Of a DNA stretch of 64,000 nt, positions 12,801 to 24,800 are shown piece after piece (positions within the stretch are counted from its first letter, which is position 1; each line of letters opens with the position of its first letter). Below the pieces are notes generated by a model. The model searched no databases. It was given only the letters and a program-made list of their open reading frames with translations, and was not told the origin of the DNA. Position numbers and translations under genes: made by a program. This DNA comes from Spirodela intermedia (Eukaryota > Streptophyta > Magnoliopsida > Alismatales > Araceae): the NCBI GenBank assembly GCA_902729315.2, contig LR746277.1, positions 4,841,001 through 4,905,000 on the forward strand, read 5' to 3'.

Positions 12801-15800
12801 TTGTGCTTCTCTTGACCAACAAAATGCATATTTTCTTAGTAATTGTGTCAGTGGCCATGCGATTGAAGCATAGTTGGCAATAAATTTCCTACAATATCTA
12901 ATGAGCCTTAGGAACCCACAAAGTTCCTTAAGATTTCTAAGAATTAGCCAATTAGTCTTAGCATATATCTTCTCCTTATCAACTTCTACTCTTTCTGCCA
13001 ACACCCAATGGCCCAAATACTCTAGTTTGCTTTCTCCAAATTTGCATTTCTTGGCATTAATATGAAGAGAATTTGTTGAGAGAATGAAAAATACCTTCCT
13101 CATATGCTGCAGGTTGTCATAGTGACGTTGTACACAAGTATATCATCAAAGAAAACTAGTATGAATTGCCTCAATTGACGTTGAAAATACTTGGTTCATT
13201 AGCAATTGAAAGGTTGCATGTGCATTTGATAATCCAAAAGGCATTACTTTAAATTCATAATGGCCATAATGAGTCTTGAATGTAGTCTTAGGTACAACTT
13301 CTTTTTTCATTCTGATCTAATAATATCTTGATTTTAAATCCAGTTTTGAAAAAACTGATTTCCCATATAATTCATCTAGCAACTGATCTACAACTAGAAT
13401 GGGGTAACAATCAAGAACTGTAGCTCAGTTCAATGCTCTATAATCTATACAAAATCTTCATCCACCATCTTTCTTCTTGACTAATAATGTAGGGCTCGCA
13501 TAAGGACATTGTGAAGGGTTCTTGGACAAGTGTCTCAATTTCGTTTTTCTAGAAATGAGAGTATTTGTAAAGCCTCAGGTTAATAGCTTTTGTTCCTAGT
13601 GATAGATGTATGGCATGATCAATAGGGCACTTAGGTGGCATTCTAGTCAATACTTCAAAAATCTTGAGAAATTCTTTTTTCAGACTAATTTCTAAATCAT
13701 TGGGTACATTAGGGTCTCTATGTGAGTGAATATGATGTAATTCAACCATATATGTCCTGCTACTCTTAAGTTCCCTCCTTGATCTTCTTGGTGACATGCT
13801 GAGTTTTGTAATACTAGGATCCCCTTTGAAGATGTTGCCTCCCATCTTGAACCTCATTATGAACTTCTCATAATTGAAAAAGATCCACCCTAAAGTTCTC
13901 AACCACTGTATGCCTAGGATCACATCCATGCCACTCAACTCTAGTGGTAAAAAATCTTGCACTATCAAAACACCTTGCGCCTGAAGAGGAATAGACTTGC
14001 AAATTGCTGCACCTGCCATTGTGTTGCCATTGCTCATAACTATGATGTAGCCATTTAACTTCTTCATTTGTAAGGATAAGTTATCAATTATTTTGGTGCA
14101 CAAGAAATTGTGAGTTGCCCCACTGTCAATGAGTATTGACAACTCGATGTCATAAATTTTGCCCCAAAGTTTCATAGTCCCTTGTTAAGTAATTCCCGTG
14201 ACTGACTTTAAAGATACATGTGCAGTGAAAGCCTTCTCATTCATGTTGGATATGGCTTGGTCGAATAGTTCCCATCCTTTATCAGTGTTGTCAACTTATG
14301 CACTCTTTTGGTCTTCATCTACAATAATATTCAACTCCTTTTTACAGTGCTGCCTTGGAGCGAGTTTTTCATTGCAGTAGTAGCATAATCCCTTATCTCT
14401 TCTCTTCTAAAATTCCTGATCCGTCAACTTGAGTATCTTACGGTTACTCAAAGGTGGCTTGGATGTCACAGAATTTCCTTTTGATGTGCCTTCAGCTGAA
14501 TCCTAATAACCTTTCCTATAATTATCTCTGTTTTTTGTATTTTGGAATTCTCTTTTGTAATAGTCATAACGAGGTTGGGGTGGTTCAGGCTTTGTAATCC
14601 CTTGTTTCCCAAAGAATTCATTTCTGCTATTTCAGATTTCCCGAAGATGAGTCTCAACTTGGATTGATAGATCCATTATTTCTCTGAGTTCCAAGGGCTT
14701 TTGCATTGCCAATTCTGATCTGATGGCCAGTTTCAAGCCCCACACGTATGCATCTTCTAATACTTCAGTGTTTATATGAGGTAGAAAGGCTGCAATTCGT
14801 TCAAATTCGGCCATATATTCTCTTACTAATTTGGCTTGTTGTAAGCTCATTAGTTGTTGCAATGAACTCCAATTGACTCTTGAAGTCATGCCAATCTCGG
14901 AATGGGAACCCATCTTCCATCCAGAGATACTATTCCAGAGCTTCTCCCTCCATACCCAACATGATTTGCTTGAGTCTATCATGCTCTGATATAGGGTTTA
15001 GGTGAAAATATCTCTCAACTCGCTTGATCCATCCCTCAGGGTTATCTCTTTGGAAAACTGATAACTCTATTCTCTAATCATCTGTGCTCGGCTATCTTGT
15101 GAAGCTTGGCTTGAATGAGTGGTGCCATTATAAGGTTGCGTTGGTTCTTCCCTTGAACCTTCATTTGGATGCGAACTGGAGTGTGGATCCCTTGTGGATA
15201 ATTTCGGAAGAATCTAGTTGAGGATTTCTCTTTGCTCGATTAGGAATTGTTCCTACTTAGCATAACCCTGTTTCAGAGATGCAACCTCTTCTTCTAACGA
15301 AATCATCCGATGTGCCTTTGACCTGGTGAGCATCCGCCGATCAAGATAGGTTCCAGACTATACTGGATGATCGTTCTTCTTGCTGTAAATCTGTCAATCT
15401 TCTTCCAACATTCTCACTTTGTGGAATTATGGTCGCACGAATTCGTTGTGAGAATTACCTTCGTTTCTTGGATTTGTTGTAGTTTGGACTTGGAAAGAAT
15501 TCTGCTTCAGCCTTGCTAATTCGATCCTTATTATGGTGCGAACAGAATTTTGCTCTTGTGATCTTGCACTTGCTGAAATATCTCCGAGTTCTTGCAAAAA
15601 AAGACCAGGATATCTGCTCTAATACCAGTGTTACGAACCTCTCAAGATTTGGGGCCAAATTTTCACCCTAATCTTACCTTAGACGAGGCTCACTCAAGGA
15701 AGCAGATCTCTATGTATAGAAGAACCAGGTTGAACAATTGAAAATGAAATTGGAAAGACAATAGAGGTTTGCAGACAGTAGGGTGAGTTCCTGAGGTCAG

Positions 15801-18800
15801 ATTGATCCTCAGGAACAGGAGAGCCCGAATCGGACCTCTCTAGGGACAGATCTCCCCCTCCCACTCTCTGTTTTCTCCCCTCTCTTATTTCGGCCTCTTC
15901 TATATTTCTAGGCCTCAGTACATTATTCTGATGTGGTCCCCCCTCCACGTGGGGGTCTAGGTTGTCTTGTGCAGATGACGGTTGGCTTCATAACAAAACA
16001 CCCCGACACACCACGAACTATAAGCTAAAATAACTAATTTCTTACCTGGAACGAAAAATGGAGGTATCTAAACGAAGACAGTGTAATCCAACATGAGAGT
16101 CCTTCAGGTGCAAGTATTTATCTTTCAGCTCAGCATGATCCTTTTTCTGCAGAACGGAGCCTCCATTTTCATCTTCAGACAAACCCCCGAATGCTAAAAC
16201 AGTCAATTGACAGAGGTTCCTGGACAAAGACAACTAGCGACAAACAAACAAATATGTCAATGTATAAACAGGTTTAAACACAGGTCGAATGCAGACATAA
16301 TACTCAAACCAAAACGTTGCTGCCGAATCTAATTATTACCAAAGAGATGAAGAAATAGATTAGCTTAGTTGCCTAGAGTACAGTTGATAAATCAGTATTC
16401 CTCTCAAGCTTGGTATAGCTAGAACTAGTGAACTAGGAATGCCACTGAGCCAGGAAAGCCCAAACTCAGCCTAGTTTGAGCCAAATCTCGTAAAGGTTGG
16501 GCCCTGTCTGAGGTAGGGGCCACTTCAGAAACCCAGAATGCCAGGAGATATCCCACTTGGATGCATCCGATGCCTCTTGAAGAACTGCCCAATCCATCTC
16601 TATCACTATTCCTATTGTCGAAATGAGTTGTATTTTTCCCCTTGCTGTATTGTACCTTTCTTTATTACGTAAGCGTTGAACCAGTCAGATTCAGCCTCGT
16701 TCAGTCCGGTTCAACCTCTTTACTATGGGCTATTCCTTCCTCCAATATCTCTATTTTTATTTTTTTTTCCTTCTGGCCATTGAGTCTCTTCTCATTTTCT
16801 AGTTTTGCGACATGAATGGTTTCGTGCGTATTCCTTCCTCTCCTCATATGTGCATTGGAGGTGAGAAAACAGCCTAGAGTTGTAGGCTAGAAATTGATTC
16901 ACTCGGCCCTGAATATGAACACCAGGAACTTATGTAGGCTCTCACATGTCTGAAAAACTTCTACATCTAGATCTTCATTGTCAAGGGTTCGAACAAACGC
17001 AACTAGACAGGGGGTTGCTGAACATCTAATTATCATGCAGATTGAATGAGAAAAAAAATCTTAATTGGTTCTAAAAAGAAGGAATGCTATATGAATTTCC
17101 ATGTGTTAATACACCACAATAAGATGGAGAAGCCAAGACGAAAATGGTCATCTCCTCAAGGTAACTAGACCCTTCTTGTTCAAAATAATATACTCAAATC
17201 CTTTTGGAGAGAGGAAGCTGACTACTCATCTCAACAATCATCTACCATCTAGAGTCTTATGAGTCAAAAGTCCAATGAAAATATTTTCATCTTTTTATCT
17301 TGATGTCACACTAAAAATTAATCTTCTGTCTAAAATATTTGGGCGTGTAGTATTTGTTCGTGTTCATGACTAGCATGAGACAAATTGGATCTTAGGGCAT
17401 TAAAGTATATCTTCATTAGATATTCTCAAACTCAAAAAGGATATAAATACTATTATCCTCCATCAAACACAATCTTCATTTCAATTGACATCAACTTCCA
17501 AGAAAATGAATCCTGCTTTATTCCACCTTATCTTCAAGGGGAGAATCAAGCTGATGAAAATAATGATGAGAATTTTCTACACCCCATTACATTGCCTACA
17601 CTAGCACCTATTTATAACTCTGCTCTTGAATAACTATTTTAACTCCATTCCCAACTCTACCCTAAAAAAAGAAACAAGATTTGGCAAAGTCTATTCAAGG
17701 AAGAAGACAGATGTCTCGAAATTTATAAAAGTCTAGGAACCACACAGATGTTGAAAACGAGGTATCAACTCTTCCCTCTTCACTTCAACTTAAAACTGAA
17801 TGCCATATCAGCAAGAAAAATGGAATCTACCAATTGGCATTAGAAAAGGAACCAAAGAAGGCACTAAAGGACCCCTTATGTTCTTGCACATTTTTTTCTT
17901 ATGAACGTCTTCATCTCATAGAATTGTCCTTTCTTATGGAATCTACCTATCCCTACCATTGTATATGAGAATTTCTCTAATTAAAAATAGAAACATGTTA
18001 TGAGTGAAGAGATGAACACTTTATAGAAGAATAAAACTTAAGAATTAGTGAGGTTTCAAATAGGAAAGAGAACCATTGATTGTAAATGGCTTTCGACAGT
18101 GAAATATCAACCAAATGATTGATAGAGAGACACAAGGCCTGATTAGTTGCCAAAGGATTTACTCAAACCTGTGGGCTTGATTGCCTAGAAACTTTTGATA
18201 ATAGGGCAAAAATAAATACTGTCAAAAATGTTGTTGTATTAGTGGCTAATTATGACTGCAATCTACAACATTTCATATTAAGAAATTATTTTTGCATGGA
18301 GATTATAAGAATAAATATATATGGAAGTCCTGCAAGATATGGAAAGAATTTGTTTGTCAATACAACATGAAAATTGAAGAAAGCCTCTTATGGGCTTAAA
18401 CAATCACCTCCCGCCTAATTAGATATAGTTACAAGAGCCCATGATTGTGATAAGATACAAACAAAGTCAAAAAAAATTACACATTATTTGTTAAACACTC
18501 AATTTCAGGGGAAATTACAATGCTATTAGTATATGTTGATGGCATAATTGTAAGTGAAAATAAAGAAATAAAAGAAGAATATCTAAGTTAGTCTCACTAA
18601 ATAATTTGAAATCAAAAAAACCAAGAAGGTTGAAATACTTCCTTGGAATCAAAGTAGCCCACCCAAGGAAAGTCATTTTTATCTCCCAACAAAGGTTTAT
18701 TATGAATCTTCTAAGGAAACATGCAAAACCATATGTAAATCAGCAACTTGCGATAGATCCAAATCCGAACCATGGTGGAGAAAAAGAGGATGTTTTTGTA

Positions 18801-21800
18801 GATAGGGAGATGGATCAACAATTGGTCAAACTATTAATTTTATCTGTCTCATACATGACCATGAAGCTCATTGAGTACTGGATGGTCATGTATAGCCAGT
18901 GAGGGTGATTATTCAATTTATGCATAATCCAAAACAAGTACACCTATATGCAACTCACCGAGTGCTATATTATCTCAAAGGACACCATGGATGATATTTT
19001 GTACAAGAGTAATAGAGGATTGGTACTTGAAGTATATATTGATGTTGATTATGTAGGATCTGTAATAGAAATGAGTTATATTTTGAAGTATTCCACTTTC
19101 TATGGTGGAAATCTTATAGCATGGTAGAACATGAAGAAAAATTTGCTACTAAAGTCAAACATAGAAGCAGAATTCTAACCCATGGCTCAAGATATATATA
19201 AATTGTTTTGGGTGAAAATTATGTTAGAAGATTTGAAAATTAAGAGGGATGGACCAATGATATTATACTATAACAAGTCAACAATCAACATACCACACGA
19301 TCTAATTCAGCACTTCATCAAATAGAAGCTAAAGAGGGGACTGACCTGTACACCATATGTGTCTATAAATTATCAAAATGTAGACATACTTACGAAAGGC
19401 TTGAACAACACAGTATTTCAACATCTTGTGTCCAATCTGGAAATAAATAATGTTGAACTTTCTAGGACTGTTTTCCCTTTCTATCTATTTCTTTTCCATT
19501 GTATATCCGCTTTCTTGTAATTCCCAGTGTAAAGTGAATCCGATAGACTATTAACGGATCCATTTAAAGACTAATGTAATGAGCCTGGCCCATTAACTCG
19601 TGTAAATCGTACTTAAGCAAGAAATCATGATAATTGATGCATTCATTTTGGATTGAGGAATCCCTGGTCAAGAAGTGGTGATGGGTTCATCTTTATGGAA
19701 GTGGAGGATCATGAAGACTGACTCCTTTCATTCTCCAAGTTGCACGGACCTCAATCAAGATCAATTGTCAACATAATATCAGAGCAGTGCTGATTCTAGT
19801 GGGATCAGATACTTCTCATTTCTTGTTTCTTGAATCTTGTTTTTATTTTCATGTCAGAGCAACACCAAGGAAGAAAGAACCTCCTGCAAGTAGTGAACTG
19901 AGGCATTCTGGAAAGTATGAAGGAGAAGACTTTCAGAATGCATTAAGGAGAAAGCTCTTCGTCATCCATGGAACTTGCATCATCTCCATCAACGACAGGC
20001 GAAAGGGAGAGACTATATCATACTCTTTCAAATATCTTAAAAAAACTTAGATTCAATGGGAGTAATTTGTTGACCTGGCACTTCTTGGGAGAGGCTTAAC
20101 AGATCACCTTATAGAAGAACTATTGAAGCAATCAGATCCAAAATATATAAGATGGAAATAAGACGATGCTATTATCAATATGTGGCTGTTAAGTACAATG
20201 ACACCAGAGATGTATAAGAATTTCCTATTCATGTACTCGGTGAAGGAATTGTGAAATCAAATTCACAAAAGTTGCCCAAAGAAACACAATGATTTGAGGA
20301 TTTATAACTTGGTGAGCTAAGGCAACACATTTAGTGCAAGAAAGTAAATTTGTTATGAAATATTCGTGTGAATTAAAGGTTATATGGAGGGAGATTGATC
20401 ACTATTGGCCAATAAAGAATCCCAATTTTGAGGAGTACATGTATACATTCCTAATGGGACTGAACTCTGATTATGAAAGCCTCAAGGGTAGGTCAAATTT
20501 TCCATCATGAGAAGGTACCTGAGCTGGATGAAACTATTCAGATTGTTCTTAAAGAAGAGAGTAGATTAAGTTTAATCAATATTTGGAAGAATGAGTCAAC
20601 AACCTTCGCCTCCAGCAAGCAAGATCAATCAATTCATTCTAAAGAATTGCCCAATCAGGGAAATCAATTAGAGAAAAAAGAGTGCAATAAAAAAAAAAGT
20701 GCTGGAAGCTACATGGACGACCACCTTAATAGGGGAGGGTGCACGTGGCTACTTCCCAACCAACAGAGACTACAGAAGGTCAATCTGCGATGAAAGAACC
20801 TCGTAATCCTAGTAATCAACAGAAGGATGATGAATTTGAAAAACCGAGGGAGGAAGTAGAGAAACTCAAAAATATGCTACACTCTACATCCTTGGTTCAG
20901 TCAGGTAAGAATAAACTTTTTTCAAAATCATATGCATTCAACAATTTTTCTGAATTGTCTTGGATACTTGACTCTAGTGCCACGGATCATATGACCTCAA
21001 ATATATGCAAATTTGATGATTATGCGAAATGTGATGGGCAAAGGAAAGTTATTACTGCTGGCAGTGAGATTCTACTGGTGGAAGGGATTATGAACTTCAA
21101 AATAGATCATTATGCACTTTAAGAAATGTTTTGCATGTGCCTAAATTAAAGACTCATTATTTCATCGTAGAAACTTGTTAAAGATATTAATTGTCGTTCA
21201 TTCTTGAGGACGATGGATGTTCATTGTGTGACAAGGTCTCGGGCCTGAAGATTGGACATGTTAAAGAAGGAGATGGCTTGTTCTAGTGAGAAGAGGATGA
21301 TCGTGCACTGATGTCTATATAGCAGTCACCTTGGAGTGGAGGAGTCAAGGAACACAAAAAGAATAATATACTGTTACAACACTGCCATGTTGGGCATCCT
21401 TCTTTCGATCTCTTAAAAACATGGTTTCCTTCTATGTTTGAAGGTGTTGATGTTAAAGCTCTAGTGTGTGACGCTTGCCAATTGGTCAAACACAAATGCT
21501 CCTCATTTGAAAATGTTGGTGAACATAGTACAATCCCTTTATATCATATACATAGTGATATCTAAGGGCCATGACCTATGACTAGCCTGTTTGGATGCAA
21601 GTCCTTTATCTTATTTGTTGATGACTGGACCAGATTTACTTGAGTTTACCCACTAAAATCAAAATCAGATGCCACCCAAGAGGTGAAATCTTTTTGTAAA
21701 ATAATTTATAATTAGTTCGGAACTGTTGTCAAGAGTTTTAGATCAGACAATGCTAGAGATTATTTAAATTCGACTATGTCTTCTTACTTTGATCAGAAAG

Positions 21801-24800
21801 GGATAATTCATGGGTCATCATGTGTCAATACAGCCCAGTAAAATAGGGTGGCTGAGAGAAAAATTAGACACTTACTAGATACAGCTAGAGCTCTTTTGTT
21901 TCAACAACAAGTTCCGAGGCAATATTGGGGTGAAGCTGTCCTCGCTAATACTTATCTTATCAATAGGATTCCAACTAAAACTCTAGAATATCAAAGCCCT
22001 ATGGAACTGTTGAGTAGATTCTATCCTCATGTGAAACTAAAGACTCACCTTTGTCCAAAGGTATTTGGATGTACTGTCTATGTTCATACTCAAGACAACT
22101 ACTGGAAAAACTAGATCCACCCAATCTATAAGATGTATATTTTTTGGGTACTCAACTACACATAAAGGTTATAAATGTTATAATTCCGCTTCTAAAAAAA
22201 TCTTCATATCAACTAGTGTGACTTTTAATGAGTTGAAGTCATATTATGGGGTGAAAAATCTAGAAGAGACAGAACTCGATTGCCGACCCTGAGTTATAGG
22301 ACAAATGAATTCATGATTCAGGAGACACCCATTCCTAGAATCAAAGAAGTACAAGTGTATAAGAGACGACCTAGAGTGGAGACACAAAATATGCCAATAG
22401 AAATTAATGATTTACCTGCAGAGAGAACTAGTAAGAGAAACTAGTCCAAGTACAAGAGACATTTAAAATTGGTAATACCGACCAAGAAGATGACCACCAA
22501 TTCACTAAAACCAATGATGAGGAACAACTAGGTTGGCCCATTACTCTATGCAAAGGGAAGAGAAGTTGTATAAAAAAACCACTATGTCCTATGGTCAACT
22601 ATCTATCATACGATAGGTTAGCACCATCGTACAAGGCTTTTCTCATGAACCTAAAGACAATTATTATCCCCAAGACAATAGAAGAAGCTCTATCACACAA
22701 AGAATGGAGTCATGATATGGATGAAGAGATTGAAGCACTAGAGGAGAACTGTACATAGGACTTAGTCCTTTTACCTTCAGGAAAAAAGATGATTGGATGT
22801 AAGTGGATGTATACCCCCAAATATAAAGCTGATGGAACATTAGAAAGATACAAGAAAAAATTGGTGGCTAAAGGCTATTAACAATTTTATGGAATCGATT
22901 ATGTTGAAACATTTGCTCCTGTTGCAAAGTTGAATACTATCCGGATACTCATAGCATTGATAGTAAATCTAAGATGGGAAAATGCATCAATTTGATGTGA
23001 AAAATGCATTTCTTCACGAAAATTTAGAGGAAGAAGTATACATGAATGTACATCCAGGTTACACATTTACTCATCAAAATAATATTATTTGCAGGTCAAA
23101 GAACTCTCTATATGGCTTGAAACAATCACCCCGAGCCTAGTTTGAGAAATTCACTCAAGCTATGAAGGGATTCAGGTACATACAAAGCAACGGGGATCAC
23201 ATTCTCTTAATTAAGCATGATGCCCTAAACAAGGTTACAACTTTAATTGTGTATGTATATGATATTATCATAACAAGAGATGATACTGAAGAGATTAAAT
23301 GCCTTGGTCAAAATCTTAGGGAATTTGATTTCAAATCTCTCGGAAGACTAAAATCTTTCTTAGGAATTAAGGTTGCATGCTCTAAGGAAGGGGTATTTTT
23401 TCACAACACAAATATATTTTGGATTTCATTCAAGAGACTGGAAAAAATTAGAGTGTAAACCTGTTGACACTCCGGTTGATCCCAGCCTGAGTTTAGGAAA
23501 AGATAAAGACTCTGATCAAGTGGACAAAAGCTCATATCAACGATTGATTTGGAGGTTGATATATCTAAATCATACATGTTCAGATATAACATTTGCAGTG
23601 AATGTACTCAAACAACATATGAATGAGCCAAGGGAGATACACCTACATACAACATATCGAGTGTTGGCATATTTAAAGACAACAACAGAACAAGGCATTA
23701 TATTCACAAAAGGAAGGAATCCTTCTACTGAAATCTACACCGATACAAATTATGTATGATCTGTCACAGACCGCATATCAACATCTGATTATTGTACATC
23801 TGTTTATGGAAATCTTGTGACCTGGACAAGTAAGAAGCAACAAGTAGTCACATGATCTAGTGCTGAAACAGAATTCAGAGCATTGGCCTAAGGGATATGT
23901 GAAAGTTTATGGAGTCGAAGCCTGCTGACCAAATTAAAAATCAACCAATCAAATCATATGAAAAAAAATTATGACAACAAGTCAGCAATGGCTACTGCCC
24001 GAAATCCTGTACAACATGACAAGACTAAATACATTGAGGTTGATCGACATTTTATCAAAGAAAAAGTAGAAACTATAGATGAAGATCTGATATATGTTGT
24101 GCCATCAGAATAGGTTGCTGACATATTCACAAAGGGACTCTCAAGACCAGTATTTCAAAAGATGGTGTTCAAGTTTGGCCTGGAAAACATCCATACCCAA
24201 CTTGAGAGGGGGTGTTGAACTTTCTAAGATTGTTTTTCCTTTCTATCTGTTTCTTTTCCATTGTATTTTCGTCCTTTCCTGTCATTCCCTATGTTAAGTG
24301 GATCTATTAGACTATTAATGGATCCACTTAAGACTAATGTAATGGGCCTGACCCATTAACTCATAACTCATACTTAAGCAGGAAACCATGATAATTGACG
24401 CATTCATTTCGGATTGAGGAAACCCTGCTCCAAGAAGTGGTGATTGGTTCATCTTCTTGGAAGAGGAGAATTGTGAAGATCGGCTCCTTTCATTCTCCAA
24501 GTTGCACAAATCTCAATCGAGATCAATTGTCAATAGATAATATCCATTCACCAACTTGAGTGGGAGCATCAGAATAAGTTGTATTTTTCATTTTTTTTCC
24601 TTTTATTGTAATTTTTCTTTATTAATTGGGTGTTGAACCACATCAAACCGAACCGATTCAAACCCTATACTAAGGTTCTGGTATAAATATCAGATCCAAA
24701 TGTTAATCAATGCTAAGAGCATCTTATCTTCCGCCTTCCTATTCGGCATTAGGCTTTTGGGGGTTTCAGCGCTTGTGAAACAGCACTCAACACCATTCAG

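Larger units (their letters stand above)
10525..15995 (-). mobile_element. Ty3/gypsy LTR retrotransposon, structurally complete, coding decayed
   Basis: Two LTRs (10525-10894 and 15629-15995, both TGTTA...TAACA) are flanked by an exact 5-bp target duplication AAACA (10520-10524 and 15996-16000). The element reads on the minus strand. A primer binding site lies at 15627-15615 and a G-rich polypurine tract at 10911-10895. Decayed domains in order: Gag (14982-14632), aspartic protease with [10 protein letters not shown] (14175-13549), RT with an FFDD box near 13160-13125, RNase H (13103-12352, [13 protein letters not shown]), then integrase with an HDSLVGGHS zinc region (12306-11284). The order PR-RT-RH-INT identifies gypsy. 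Stops and frameshifts break the polyprotein, so it is not autonomous now. It lies in APC4 intron 7 in the sense orientation. Confidence 0.93.
19451..24535 (+). mobile_element. Ty1/copia LTR retrotransposon nested in an older copia element
   Basis: Two 323-bp LTRs (19451-19773 and 24213-24535, TGTTGAACTT...) bound a copia-order interior. Decayed Gag lies near 20060-20480 ([25 protein letters not shown]). Protease is at 20960 ([12 protein letters not shown], with the catalytic-site glycine of D-S-G changed to serine). The integrase zinc part lies near 21380-21500 and its core end at 21848-22114 ([17 protein letters not shown]). RT starts near 22800 ([20 protein letters not shown]) with a YVYD box in place of YVDD near 23250, and RNase H ends near 24100. 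Gag-PR-INT-RT-RH is the copia order. Many stops break it. The flanks AATAA and GATAA look like an aged 5-bp target duplication. The LTRs differ at several dozen positions by eye, so the insertion is older than the gypsy element. Confidence 0.9.
16616..24792 (+). mobile_element. Older Ty1/copia element interrupted by a second copia element
   Basis: Flanking sequences near 16616 and 24567 share an LTR-like start (AGTTGTATTTTTC, then GTTGAACCA) and suggest diverged LTRs. Inside, copia fragments on plus include an integrase/linker part (17385-17633), RT-like sequence (18606-18902, KYFLGIKVA) and decayed RNase H up to 19450. A PPT-like stretch (ACTTGAGTGGGAG) precedes the 3' LTR. The inner element 19451-24535 splits it, and the RNase H end reads continuously across when the insertion is ignored. 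Gag and protease were not found, so the element is internally deleted. The 5' LTR end and the outer target duplication could not be fixed. It lies in APC4 intron 6, antisense. Confidence 0.7.
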
